The notes under the pieces are model-generated. The model was not told where the DNA came from and did no database searches. It saw only the letters and a list, made by a program, of their open reading frames with translations. A DNA stretch of 64,000 nucleotides from Sulfuricella sp. (GTDB lineage Bacteria; Pseudomonadota; Gammaproteobacteria; Burkholderiales; Sulfuricellaceae): NCBI GenBank assembly GCA_023266195.1, contig JAHFRP010000001.1:62001-126000 (forward strand), written 5' to 3'. This document shows positions 44,051-53,710 of the stretch, piece after piece. The position numbers were made by a program, and so were the translations under genes. Within the stretch, counting starts at the first letter, position 1, and each line of letters starts with the position of its first letter.

Positions 44051-46327
44051 GTGAAAACCGCTTCCTTTTCAGTTTCAACCGGCAACAACCTGCCCGATGC
44101 ATGGCGCGCCGCAATAAAACCGCAGCTGGCCGACGGCGAGGAAATCCTGGCGTGGCTGGAGGTGGATCTCGATGCGCGGCTGCATTTTGCACGGGGCCTG
44201 GTGGTGGCGACGGACCGGCGGCTGCTGGCGAAAGGATCGGCGGAAGCGGCCTGGCAGGACTGGGCTTATCGGCCGGGGCTCGCGCTGCGGCGCCACGACC
44301 ACGCCGGGGTGGGCAGCCTGGAACTGCACGACGATACGGGCCGCCTTGCCTGCTGGCGCTACACCCTGGGCCACAACGGCGCGGCGCTGCGGCTGGTGGA
44401 GCGCTTCGAGCGGAGACTCGCCGGGCAGCCCGGCGACAGTCCGGACGCGGTCTGCCCTCACTGCAAGTCGCCGCTCGCGGCGGGGCAGGAAGAATGCCAA
44501 CTTTGCACCAGGGAAATCCATACTCCGCCTTCGACCTGGACGCTATTCCGTCTGTGGCGTTTCGCCAGGCCCTACAACGGCCAGCTGTTAGCCGGCTTCC
44601 TGCTGACGCTGGCGTCCACCGCGGCCACCCTGGTGCCGCCTTACCTGACCATGCCGCTGATGGACAAGGTGCTGATTCCCTACCAGAACGGCACCCCGAT
44701 CGACGTCGGCATCGTTTCCCTCCTGCTCTCCGGCCTGCTCGGCTCCGCGCTGCTGGCGTGGAGCCTGGGTTGGGCGCGCACCTATATTCTCGCCCTGGTT
44801 TCCGAGCGCATCGGCGCCGATCTGCGCACCGCCACTTATGAGCATTTGCTGCGGCTCTCGCTGGAATATTTCGGCGGCAAGCGCACCGGCGACCTGATGG
44901 CGCGCATCGGCTCCGAGTCCGACCGCATCTGCGTGTTCCTGTCGCTGCACCTGCTGGATTTCGCCACCGACGTGCTGATGATCGTCATGACGGCGCTGAT
45001 CCTGTTTTCGATCAACCCCTGGCTGGCGCTGGTGACGCTGCTGCCGCTGCCGTTCATCGCGTGGATGATCCACGTGGTGCGCGACAAGCTGCGCACCGGT
45101 TTCGAGAAGATCGACCGGGTCTGGTCGGAGGTCACCAACGTGCTGGCCGACACCATTCCCGGCATCCGCGTGGTCAAGGCGTTCGCCCAGGAGCGGCGCG
45201 AGGCGGCGCGCTTTCGCGAGGCCAACCTGCACAATCTCGCCGTCAACGACCGGATCAACAAGGTCTGGTCGCTGTTCACGCCGACCGTCTCCCTGCTGAC
45301 CGAGATCGGTTTGCTGGTGGTGTGGGCATTCGGCATCTGGCAGATTTCGAAGAACCAGATCACGGTGGGCGTGCTGACGGCTTTCCTGGCCTACATCAGC
45401 CGCTTCTATACCCGGCTCGACTCGATGAGCCGCATCGTGTCGGTGACGCAGAAGGCCGCCGCCGGGGCGAAGCGCATCTTCGACATCCTCGATCACGTCT
45501 CCAGTGTGCCCGAGCCGGCCAGCCCGGTGCGTCTGGAGCAGGTGCATGGCGGAATCACGATCCGTAGCGCCGGCTTCCGCTATGGCAACCGCGCCGTCAT
45601 CCGCGGCGTCGATCTCGCCATCTCTCCCGGTGAGATGATCGGCCTGGTCGGCCACAGCGGATCGGGCAAGAGCACCCTGGTCAACCTGATCTGCCGCTTT
45701 TACGACGTGTCCGAGGGTTCGATCCGCATCGACGGGGTGGACATCCGCGCGCTGCCGGTGTCGGAATACCGGCGCAACATCGGCCTGGTGTTGCAGGAGC
45801 CGTTCCTGTTTTTCGGCACCATCGCCGACAACATCGCCTACGGCAAACCGGACGCCAGCCGGGCCGAGATCGTCGCTGCCGCCCGCGCCGCCCACGCCCA
45901 CGAATTCATCCTGCGCCTGCCGCAGGGCTACGACTCGCTGGTCGGCGAGCGCGGCCAGGCCCTGTCCGGCGGCGAACGCCAGCGCATCTCGATCGCCCGC
46001 GCCCTGCTGATCGACCCGCGCATCCTGATCCTCGACGAAGCGACTTCGTCGGTCGATTCGACCACCGAGAAGGAAATTCAGAAAGCCCTGGACAACCTGG
46101 TGCAGGGGCGCACCACCATCGCCATCGCCCATCGGCTCTCCACCCTGCGCCGTGCCGACCGGCTGGTGGTGCTGGATCGCGGCCAGGTGGTCGAGGTCGG
46201 CAATCACGACGAGCTGATGGAGAAAGAGGGTGCCTACTTCCGTCTTTACCAGGCGCAGGCCCGTAATGTGGACACCGACCTGGATGACGGGGGATACAAC
46301 GGCGAGACCGAGGAGAACGCGGCATGA
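44051..46327 (+). CDS. ABC exporter with N-terminal extension and zinc ribbon (cyanophycin-locus type)
   Basis: A 758-aa half-transporter beginning at a GTG. Residues 1-130 form an unusual soluble domain (GEEILAWLEVDLDARLHFARG, then VVATDRRLLAK, PH-like in pattern). Next is a zinc ribbon, C135-x2-C138-x10-C149-x2-C152. Six membrane helices (about 170-470) and a nucleotide-binding domain follow, with Walker A GHSGSGKST (about 534), signature LSGGERQRIS and Walker B ILILDEATS. The NBD is intact. It is divergent from cphA' and coupled by ATGA to a DUF1854 gene. This pair is, from memory, recurrent beside cphA genes; substrate unknown. Confidence 0.88.
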   Translation: MKTASFSVSTGNNLPDAWRAAIKPQLADGEEILAWLEVDLDARLHFARGLVVATDRRLLAKGSAEAAWQDWAYRPGLALRRHDHAGVGSLELHDDTGRLACWRYTLGHNGAALRLVERFERRLAGQPGDSPDAVCPHCKSPLAAGQEECQLCTREIHTPPSTWTLFRLWRFARPYNGQLLAGFLLTLASTAATLVPPYLTMPLMDKVLIPYQNGTPIDVGIVSLLLSGLLGSALLAWSLGWARTYILALVSERIGADLRTATYEHLLRLSLEYFGGKRTGDLMARIGSESDRICVFLSLHLLDFATDVLMIVMTALILFSINPWLALVTLLPLPFIAWMIHVVRDKLRTGFEKIDRVWSEVTNVLADTIPGIRVVKAFAQERREAARFREANLHNLAVNDRINKVWSLFTPTVSLLTEIGLLVVWAFGIWQISKNQITVGVLTAFLAYISRFYTRLDSMSRIVSVTQKAAAGAKRIFDILDHVSSVPEPASPVRLEQVHGGITIRSAGFRYGNRAVIRGVDLAISPGEMIGLVGHSGSGKSTLVNLICRFYDVSEGSIRIDGVDIRALPVSEYRRNIGLVLQEPFLFFGTIADNIAYGKPDASRAEIVAAARAAHAHEFILRLPQGYDSLVGERGQALSGGERQRISIARALLIDPRILILDEATSSVDSTTEKEIQKALDNLVQGRTTIAIAHRLSTLRRADRLVVLDRGQVVEVGNHDELMEKEGAYFRLYQAQARNVDTDLDDGGYNGETEENAA

Positions 46328-46797
46328 GCAAGGCGACCGATTTCCGGCTGGCGCGCGATCCCTTCGGCAGACTGGTGTTCGTCGGGGCCGACGGCGAGGT
46401 TCACGACGGGGTGCTGCCGGTGCATGCTTTTCCGGTCAGCGCACCCGACGAAGGCATTGCCCTGGTCAGCGCCGACGGGCACGAATTGGTCTGGATCGAC
46501 CGCCTGGCGGACTTGCCCGACGAGATCCGCATTTTTCTGGAAGATGAGCTGGCGAGCCGCGAGTTCATGCCGGAGGTCCAGAGCATCCGGCAGGTCTCCA
46601 GTTTTGCTACGCCCAGCACCTGGCAGGTGGAAACCGATCGCGGCCTGGCGTCCCTTGTCCTCAAAGGAGAAGACGACATCCGCCGACTTTCTTCCTCGGC
46701 CCTGCTCATCGCCGACAGCCACGGCATCCATTTCCTGATCCGCGACATCCAGGCGCTGGACAAGGCCAGCCGCAAGCTGCTCGACCGTTTTCTGTAA
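46324..46797 (+). CDS. DUF1854 family protein
   Basis: A 157-aa soluble protein overlapping the ABC gene by ATGA. Family-like segments are FRLARDPFGRLVFV, VHAFPVSAPDEGIALVSADGHELVWIDRL and RDIQALDKASRKLLDRFL. No signal peptide, membrane helix or catalytic motif is visible. Coupling implies it works with the transporter, perhaps as a regulatory or cargo-presenting subunit; that is inference. DUF1854 proteins are found next to cyanophycin genes. Confidence 0.85.
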   Translation: MSKATDFRLARDPFGRLVFVGADGEVHDGVLPVHAFPVSAPDEGIALVSADGHELVWIDRLADLPDEIRIFLEDELASREFMPEVQSIRQVSSFATPSTWQVETDRGLASLVLKGEDDIRRLSSSALLIADSHGIHFLIRDIQALDKASRKLLDRFL

Positions 46798-46819
46798 GAA
46801 AAACCGTCAGCTGCCAGAA

Positions 46820-48748
46820 ATGCCCGCAAACCTTCCATCCAACCGCCTCGAACTGCTCGCTCCGGCCAAAACCGCCGAGATCGGCCGCGAAGCGATTCTG
46901 CACGGCGCGGATGCGGTCTACATCGGCGGCCCGTCGTTCGGCGCGCGCCACAACGCCGGCAATTCCGTCGGCGAGATTGCCCGGCTGGTGGAGTTCGCCC
47001 ACCGCTACCATGCCCGCATCTACGCGACGCTCAACACCATCCTGCGCGACGACGAGCTGGAGGCGGCGCGCCGCCTGGTTCGCGAGCTGTACGACGCCGG
47101 CGTGGATGCGCTCATCGTGCAGGACATGGGGCTGCTGGAGCTGGACTTGCCGCCGATCGACCTGCACGCCTCGACCCAGTGCGATATCCGCACGCCGGAA
47201 AAAGCGCGCTTCCTGGCAGATGTCGGTTTTTCGCAAATCGTCCTGGCGCGCGAGCTGGCCATCCCGGAAATCGCCGCGGTGCGCGCCGCACTGCCGGACG
47301 ACACCGCGATCGAACATTTCATCCACGGCGCGCTGTGCGTGGCCTACTCCGGCCTGTGCAACATCAGCCACGCCCACACCGGCCGCAGCGCGAACCGCGG
47401 CGACTGCTCGCAGGCCTGCCGCCTGCCGTACACCCTGGAGGACGCACAGGGCCGCGTGGTGGCCTTCGACAAGCATTTGCTGTCGATGAAGGACAACAAC
47501 CAGAGCGCCCATCTCGGCGCGCTGATCGATGCCGGCGTGCGCAGCTTCAAGATCGAAGGGCGCTACAAGGAAGCCGGCTACGTCAAGAACATCACCGGCC
47601 ATTACCGTCTGCTGCTCGACGAAATCCTGAACCGGCGCCCCGAGCTGGCCCGCGCATCGAGCGGCCGCACCCAGCTGCTGTTCGCGCCCGACCCGGACAA
47701 GACCTTCCATCGCGGTTCGACGGATTATTTCTCCAACGGCCGCCAGGCCGACATCGGCGCTTTCGATACGCCGGCCTTCGTCGGCGTCCCGCTCGGCACG
47801 GTGACGCAGGTAGGCGCAGACTGGTTCGAGCTGGAAGCCGGCGAGCCGCTCGCCAACGGCGACGGGCTGACCTACATGCACAAGCGAACGGTCGTGGGCG
47901 TGCAGGCCAACCGCGCCGAGCCGGTCGGGAAATCGGCCGTATTGTGGCGGGTCTGGCCGAACGAGCCGCCCGTCGCTCTGCCGGGGCTTCGCGCGGGAAC
48001 CGCCGTCAGCCGCAACCGCGACCATGCCTGGGAACGGACGCTCGCCAGGAATTCCGCTTCGCGCCGCATCGAGGTGTGGGCCTGGTTTGCCGACAGCGCC
48101 GAGGGCTACACACTGACGCTGCAGGACGCCGACGGCATCGCCGCGACCGTCTCCGTCTCTCTCGACAAGCAGCCGGCGCAGAATCCCGAGCAGGCCGAGA
48201 CCGCGCTGCGCGAACAGCTGGCCCGCTTCGGCGGCACCGATTTCGCGCTGCAACAGATCGCCGTCAATTGGAGCCAGCCCTGGTTCGTGCCGACCTCGGT
48301 GGCGAACAGGCTGCGCCGCGAAGCCGTGGTGCAGCTGGAGGCCGCCCGTCTTGCCGCCTATGTGCGTCCGGCGCGCAAGCCCGCTGTGGCACCGCCCGCC
48401 GTCTATCCGGGACAGGCGCTTACCTACCTCGCCAATGTCTACAATCAGGCGGCGCGCGCTTTCTATGCCAGGCACGGGGTGAAGCTGATCGATGCGGCCT
48501 ACGAGGCGCACGAGGAAGCGGGGGAGGTGTCGCTGATGATTACCCGCCACTGCCTGCGCTACTCGTTCAGCCTATGCCCGAAACAGGCCAAGGGCGTCGA
48601 CGGTGTTCAAGGCCAGGTGCGCGCCGAGCCGATGACGCTGGTGAACGGCAATGAAAGACTTACGCTCAAGTTCGACTGCAAGGCCTGCGAGATGCATGTC
48701 ATGGGGCGGATGAAGAAGCACGTCCGGAACGGTCGGCCATCTGTATGA
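46820..48748 (+). CDS. rlhA: 23S rRNA C2501 hydroxylase RlhA (U32 peptidase family)
   Basis: A 642-aa member of the U32 family, close in length to E. coli RlhA (YdcP, about 650 aa), which is needed for 5-hydroxycytidine 2501 in 23S rRNA. The core shows LELLAPAKTAEIGREAILHGADAVYIGG, LHASTQCDIRTPEKARFL and the Cys-bearing segment SANRGDCSQACRLPYTLEDA, then FKIEGRYKEAGYVKNIT. Further Cys in TRHCLRYSFSLCPKQ and FDCKACEMHVMG could complete a metal site. The DUF3656-type insert follows around residues 390-500. A peptidase activity should not be assumed. Only about 20 nt separates it from the DUF1854 gene. Confidence 0.88.
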   Translation: MPANLPSNRLELLAPAKTAEIGREAILHGADAVYIGGPSFGARHNAGNSVGEIARLVEFAHRYHARIYATLNTILRDDELEAARRLVRELYDAGVDALIVQDMGLLELDLPPIDLHASTQCDIRTPEKARFLADVGFSQIVLARELAIPEIAAVRAALPDDTAIEHFIHGALCVAYSGLCNISHAHTGRSANRGDCSQACRLPYTLEDAQGRVVAFDKHLLSMKDNNQSAHLGALIDAGVRSFKIEGRYKEAGYVKNITGHYRLLLDEILNRRPELARASSGRTQLLFAPDPDKTFHRGSTDYFSNGRQADIGAFDTPAFVGVPLGTVTQVGADWFELEAGEPLANGDGLTYMHKRTVVGVQANRAEPVGKSAVLWRVWPNEPPVALPGLRAGTAVSRNRDHAWERTLARNSASRRIEVWAWFADSAEGYTLTLQDADGIAATVSVSLDKQPAQNPEQAETALREQLARFGGTDFALQQIAVNWSQPWFVPTSVANRLRREAVVQLEAARLAAYVRPARKPAVAPPAVYPGQALTYLANVYNQAARAFYARHGVKLIDAAYEAHEEAGEVSLMITRHCLRYSFSLCPKQAKGVDGVQGQVRAEPMTLVNGNERLTLKFDCKACEMHVMGRMKKHVRNGRPSV

Positions 48749-48791
48749 ATTTCTGTTGAGCGGGATTTTTTGGTGAAGGTGAAATACAAAT

Positions 48792-48821
48792 AAAAAAGGC
48801 AGGGCGAACCCTGCCTTTTTT
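48792..48821. terminator. Bidirectional intrinsic terminator
   Basis: AAAAAAGGCAGGG-CGAA-CCCTGCCTTTTTT: a perfect 13-bp stem with A-run and T-run on both strands, between convergent rlhA (+) and the small Lys/Ala-rich gene (-). Confidence 0.9.
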
Positions 48822-48837
48822 AATTTAACTGCCGGAA

Positions 48838-49056
48838 TTACTTGGCGGCAGGAGCGGCTTCAGCGGGAGCGGCTTCTTCTTTTTTGGCTTTTTTGGCTTT
48901 CTTGGCTTTTTTGGCTTTCTTGGCGGGCTTGGCCATTTCAGCCTTAGGTGCGTCGGCAGCAGGAGCGGCGGCAGGAGCAGCAGCGTCAGCGGCAACGGCG
49001 GAGAAGGTAACGGCGGCGAAAGCGGCGGCGATCAGGGCGGACAAAAGTTTGCTCAT
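48838..49056 (-). CDS. Small exported Lys/Ala-rich protein
   Basis: A 72-aa protein of low complexity. The first 23 residues (SKLLSALIAAAFAAVTFSAVAA) form a good Sec signal peptide; the mature part is Ala/Pro-rich around a basic core of KAKKAKKAKKAKK repeats and ends EEAAPAEAAPAAK. Shine-Dalgarno AAGGAA precedes the ATG and a strong terminator follows, so it is a real expressed unit. The core recalls histone-H1-like tails, but the signal peptide points to the periplasm. Such short proteins are common in betaproteobacteria; function unknown. Confidence 0.75.
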   Translation of the reverse strand: MSKLLSALIAAAFAAVTFSAVAADAAAPAAAPAADAPKAEMAKPAKKAKKAKKAKKAKKEEAAPAEAAPAAK

Positions 49057-49168
49057 TTTAAATTCCTTTTAACTAGTTTAAGGTTAAATTCAAGTGACAC
49101 GATCTGCGCGTCACTTCCAATAACGAGCCATCACAAGGGCGGTTGACGAATGAATCGAAGAATTTTGA

Positions 49169-49720
49169 TTATTTGGCGGGAGGCGTGATTTCGCGCCATT
49201 CTCCCGGCGCCATGGCATCGAGCGTCCAGTCGCCGATGCGGCAGCGGATCAGGCGCAGGGTGGGAAAGCCGATTTTGGCCGTCATGCGCCGCACCTGGCG
49301 GTTCTTGCCTTCCTGGATGGTCAGCTCGATCCAGGCGGTGGGGATGTGCTGGCGGAAGCGGATCGGAGGATTGCGCGGCCATAGGCCCGCGGGTTCCTCG
49401 ATCAGGCGCGCTTGCGCCGGGCGGGTGACGAAGTCGCCGAGATCGACGCCCATTCGCAGCCGATCGAGCGCCGCCTGGCCGGGCGCACCTTCCACCTGCG
49501 CCCAATAGGTCTTGCTCAATTTGTGGCGTGGGTGGCTGATGCGATGTTGCAACGCACCGTCATCGGTTAAAATGAGAAGTCCTTCGCTGTCGGTGTCCAG
49601 GCGTCCAGCCGGATAAATGCCGGGCAGCGGAATGAAGTCTTTCAGCGTCGCGTGCAGGCCGTCGCTGCTGAATTGGGTGATCACGCCGTAGGGTTTGTTG
49701 AACAGGATGGTGCGGCTCAT
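49169..49720 (-). CDS. rluE: 23S rRNA pseudouridine synthase RluE
   Basis: A 183-aa RsuA/RluB/E/F-family enzyme without an S4 domain, consistent with RluE (U2457 of 23S rRNA). Motifs: [14 protein letters not shown], the catalytic Asp in [20 protein letters not shown], and [17 protein letters not shown]. It is divergent from icd across a 37-nt gap, the same arrangement as rluE-icd in E. coli. The short intergenic region must hold both start signals. Confidence 0.93.
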   Translation of the reverse strand: MSRTILFNKPYGVITQFSSDGLHATLKDFIPLPGIYPAGRLDTDSEGLLILTDDGALQHRISHPRHKLSKTYWAQVEGAPGQAALDRLRMGVDLGDFVTRPAQARLIEEPAGLWPRNPPIRFRQHIPTAWIELTIQEGKNRQVRRMTAKIGFPTLRLIRCRIGDWTLDAMAPGEWREITPPAK

Positions 49721-49757
49721 GGGAACGATATTTTAGGATTGTCAGTCTGGAGCGATT

Positions 49758-50996
<1,239 letters not shown>

Positions 50997-51060
50997 ACCA
51001 GTAGTTCAGTCAAGCAAAGCAGCCGGAAGTGTGCTGTTGATTTAATTACAGAGCACTACA

Positions 51061-51255
51061 CTAGCCGCACCGGGCCTTGTTTTTATGCACCGGCATGGAT
51101 TCCGCGGGCGGGGCCGCCCCGGCTTCGCGCAGCAACGCGATCAAATCTTCGCCGACTGCTCCCAGTTCGCCGCGCAAGGTTTCCAGCCGTTCCAGCAGGA
51201 GGGCCGCTTGTCCGGCGTCCTGGGCGACATGGATTTGCTGCTTGTCGGGTTTCAT
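51061..51255 (-). CDS. Small hypothetical protein
   Basis: A 64-aa frame, MKPDKQQIHVAQDAGQAALL, followed by a Leu/Glu/Arg-rich helix (LERLETLRGELGAVGEDLIALL) and a short tail ending in Cys-Gly. No known domain. The leader has only GAAAG as a ribosome site. Support comes from its amphipathic composition and lack of a competing frame. It is convergent with icd. Confidence 0.45.
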   Translation of the reverse strand: MKPDKQQIHVAQDAGQAALLLERLETLRGELGAVGEDLIALLREAGAAPPAESMPVHKNKARCG

Positions 51256-51517
51256 TTTGTTGCTTCTTTCATCAATGAGATAAGAAAGTGTTAATTAATT
51301 AATAGCACGTTGTTCCGGAAATGCCAGGGCAAATCTTGACTACAATTGAACTGCCATGGCAGCTGGAGGGGAGGAAAAAATGGTTATGCGCAGATGCTGA
51401 TTTATCAATAATAATTATAGCGATGAATGCGAGTATTTAGGAATTGCTTTTACATGTTCCAGGCGATTTGGTTTAAACTTTGATATATATTTTCAAGATT
51501 TCGATGTGGGGGGGAAG
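51256..51517. other. AT-rich intergenic region before pbpG
   Basis: About 260 nt markedly richer in A+T than the surroundings, with the palindromes TTAATTAATTAA (51291-51302) and CTGCCATGGCAG (51351-51362) and a TTGACT at 51336. It probably carries the pbpG promoter, but no hexamer pair with proper spacing is convincing. Confidence 0.4.
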
Positions 51518-52456
51518 ATGCGATTGAACTGGATGGCGGGATGTGCGTTGCTGATGGCTTCGGTTGCGATAGCCGGCGAGGCTGGGATGGCGCAAAGCCC
51601 TGGTCGGCCGGGTTCGGTCGCCGGCGACCCGCCCCAGGCTGAAATCCAGCCCAGCGGTAACGAACCTCCTCTTGCGCTACCCCATTCGATCTTGAACCTG
51701 CGGTCTTCGTCGGCGATGGTTGTCGATCAGAAGAGCGGCCGTACCCTGTTTGCCAAGAACACCGATGCGCGCATGCCGATCGCTTCCATCACCAAGCTGA
51801 TGACGGCCATGGTGGTGCTGGATGCGCAATTGCCGCTCGACGAAAAAATCACCATCGGTGCCGAATGCGTGGACTCGCTGCGCAACACGCATTCCCGGCT
51901 GAAAGTAGGCACTACGCTGACCCGCGGCTTGGCCCTGCAACTGGCGCTGATGTCTTCCGAGAACCGTGCCGCATCGGCCCTGGGGCACGCCTATCCGGGC
52001 GGCATCCAGGCCTTTGTCGCGGCCATGAACAACAAGGCGGACAGCCTCGGCATGAAGCACACCCACTTCGTGGATTCCACCGGGCTCAACAGCGACAACG
52101 CTTCGACGGCGCAGGATCTGGTCAAGATGGTCAACGCGGCCTATGGCTATTCCCTGATTCGCGACATCACCACCACCGCATCGTACGACGTGGCCATGCG
52201 CGGCGGCCCGCGCCGGGTGCAGTTCAGGAACACCAACATGCTGGTGAGCAACAAGGCCTGGCAGATCGGCGTTTCCAAGACCGGCTTCATCAACGAGGCC
52301 GGCCATTGCCTGGTGATGCAGGCGAACATCGCCAACCAGCCGATGGTGATCGTATTGCTCGATTCCTGGGGCAAGCTGTCGCGGATCGCCGATGCCCAGC
52401 GCATCAAGAAATGGATGGAAAGCAGCAACAAGAATCCGAAGCGGCATTACAGTTAA
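51518..52456 (+). CDS. pbpG: D-alanyl-D-alanine endopeptidase (PBP7 type)
   Basis: A 312-aa periplasmic low-molecular-weight penicillin-binding protein that cuts peptidoglycan cross-links. From the ATG at 51518, a signal peptide (MAGCALLMASVAIAGEAGMAQ) leads to the S11 transpeptidase-like domain. The three active-site motifs are S-I-T-K (MPIASITKLMTAM), S-E-N (LMSSENRAASAL) and K-T-G (GVSKTGFINEAGHC). The C-terminus lacks the extra domain of PBP5-type enzymes, which supports PbpG. A GTG four codons upstream is a possible alternative start. Confidence 0.92.
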   Translation: MRLNWMAGCALLMASVAIAGEAGMAQSPGRPGSVAGDPPQAEIQPSGNEPPLALPHSILNLRSSSAMVVDQKSGRTLFAKNTDARMPIASITKLMTAMVVLDAQLPLDEKITIGAECVDSLRNTHSRLKVGTTLTRGLALQLALMSSENRAASALGHAYPGGIQAFVAAMNNKADSLGMKHTHFVDSTGLNSDNASTAQDLVKMVNAAYGYSLIRDITTTASYDVAMRGGPRRVQFRNTNMLVSNKAWQIGVSKTGFINEAGHCLVMQANIANQPMVIVLLDSWGKLSRIADAQRIKKWMESSNKNPKRHYS

Positions 52457-52478
52457 GCTGGGCGGCACTCGGCAAATG

Positions 52479-52505
52479 CCCGGCGGGAAACCGCCGGGTT
52501 TTTTT
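52479..52505 (+). terminator. Intrinsic terminator after pbpG
   Basis: CCCGGCGG-GAAA-CCGCCGGG followed by TTTTTTT: an 8-bp GC-rich stem with a GNRA tetraloop, 22 nt after the pbpG stop codon and just before convergent mobA. Confidence 0.93.
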
Positions 52506-52520
52506 ACGCCGGATTTCGCC

Positions 52521-53126
52521 TCATCGCCGGGCGTTGCGCCCGCCTTCCTGCGCGGCCAGTTCCTGTTCCGTATTGAGGTTGAGGAATTCCCGCTCATCAT
52601 CGAACGGTACTTCGACCACCCGATGCCGCGCCTGCCACTCGCCGACCCGGCGGCCGCCCTGGTCGAGAAAAAGCGCCAGGTCAGACCGAAGCGATCTCCG
52701 GCACAGGCAAACTGCGCGGTGCGCTTGTCGTTCGGTCACCGGCAGGGCGATTTCCGCGCCTGATCTTTCCAGCGCATCGGTCAGGCGCCGGACCAGTTCG
52801 TGCGGCAGAAATGGCGTATCGCACGGCGCGCTGAGGATCAGGGGGTGGGTGGCATCAACCATGGCGCGGCGTAGACCGGCAAGCGGCCCCTGAAAGTCCG
52901 GCGTGATGTCGGGCAACACCGGGTAGCCGAATCGGCGGTACGCTTCGAGGTTGCGGTTGGCGTTGACGAACAGCTCGTCCACCCGGGGCGCGATGCAATC
53001 CAGAACCCAGGCGATCAGCGGGCGTCCGTCCAGAAGCGCCAGCCCTTTGTCGGCGCCGCCCATGCGCCGCGCTTGGCCCCCCGCCAGGATGACGGCGCTG
53101 ATTTTCAGGTGTGGCTCGGCGGGCAT
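52521..53126 (-). CDS. mobA: Molybdenum cofactor guanylyltransferase MobA
   Basis: A 201-aa nucleotidyltransferase that joins GMP to Mo-molybdopterin, giving the bis-MGD cofactor of DMSO-reductase-type enzymes such as nitrate reductase or formate dehydrogenase. The signature VILAGGQARRMGGADKGLALLDGRPLI and the metal-binding segment LILSAPCDTPF are present. No other moco gene is nearby. Its presence predicts bis-MGD enzymes elsewhere in the genome. Confidence 0.94.
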   Translation of the reverse strand: MPAEPHLKISAVILAGGQARRMGGADKGLALLDGRPLIAWVLDCIAPRVDELFVNANRNLEAYRRFGYPVLPDITPDFQGPLAGLRRAMVDATHPLILSAPCDTPFLPHELVRRLTDALERSGAEIALPVTERQAHRAVCLCRRSLRSDLALFLDQGGRRVGEWQARHRVVEVPFDDEREFLNLNTEQELAAQEGGRNARR

Positions 53127-53305
53127 GGCGGGTTCTCGGGCATTGGCGGATGGGTCGATGTTAGCAATTCGCGCGCCCCGCGCCTAGTTGACGACGGCAA
53201 AATGTGGGCTATTTTGAAAGTGGGCAAAAAGAATCTTTGCGCAGAATCTATGCAGCGTAACCCCGTGCCGACTAATTTTCCTGATCTCATCGTGGAGGAA
53301 TAAAA

Positions 53306-53701
53306 ATGAACCCATTTTTTATGCGCATCACCAGCCGTTTCCTCATCGCGAGCATGCTGGCCTTCGGCTTGCCGCTGCAATCCGCCCACGCCGGCCTGGT
53401 CGCGACGGAGAGGGTGGCCATGTCCGCCCAATCGCAACCGGACCGCGAACGGATTCGCGCCTTTCTCGACCGCGAAGATGTGCGCCGGGAAATGCTGAGG
53501 CAGGGAGTCGATGGCGATGCCGCCAAGGCCCGCGTGGATGCGCTGACCGACGAGGAAGTGCAGAAAGTCGCGGGCAGGCTGGACAAAATGCCCGCTGGCG
53601 GCGATGTCGTCGGCGTGCTGCTGCTTATTTTCCTGGTGCTGCTGGTGACGGATATTCTGGGCTTTACCAAGGTGTTTCCGTTTACGCGCACAATAAAATA
53701 G
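53306..53701 (+). CDS. PA2779 family small membrane protein
   Basis: A 131-aa protein: an N-terminal signal-like helix (FLIASMLAFGLPLQSAHAG), a charged middle (RIRAFLDREDVRREMLRQGVD and a similar ALTDEEVQKVAGRLDKMP stretch), and a C-terminal hydrophobic helix (VVGVLLLIFLVLLVTDILG). This is the layout of the PA2779 family, always unknown in function. Strong GGAGGA ribosome site. The C39-like peptidase gene follows after 9 nt. Confidence 0.82.
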   Translation: MNPFFMRITSRFLIASMLAFGLPLQSAHAGLVATERVAMSAQSQPDRERIRAFLDREDVRREMLRQGVDGDAAKARVDALTDEEVQKVAGRLDKMPAGGDVVGVLLLIFLVLLVTDILGFTKVFPFTRTIK

Positions 53702-53710
53702 CGTCGAGCC

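Noticed and set aside
46820-48748. Collagenase-like protease
   Set aside because: U32 naming suggests a peptidase, but the Cys-containing core and length match the RNA hydroxylase RlhA.
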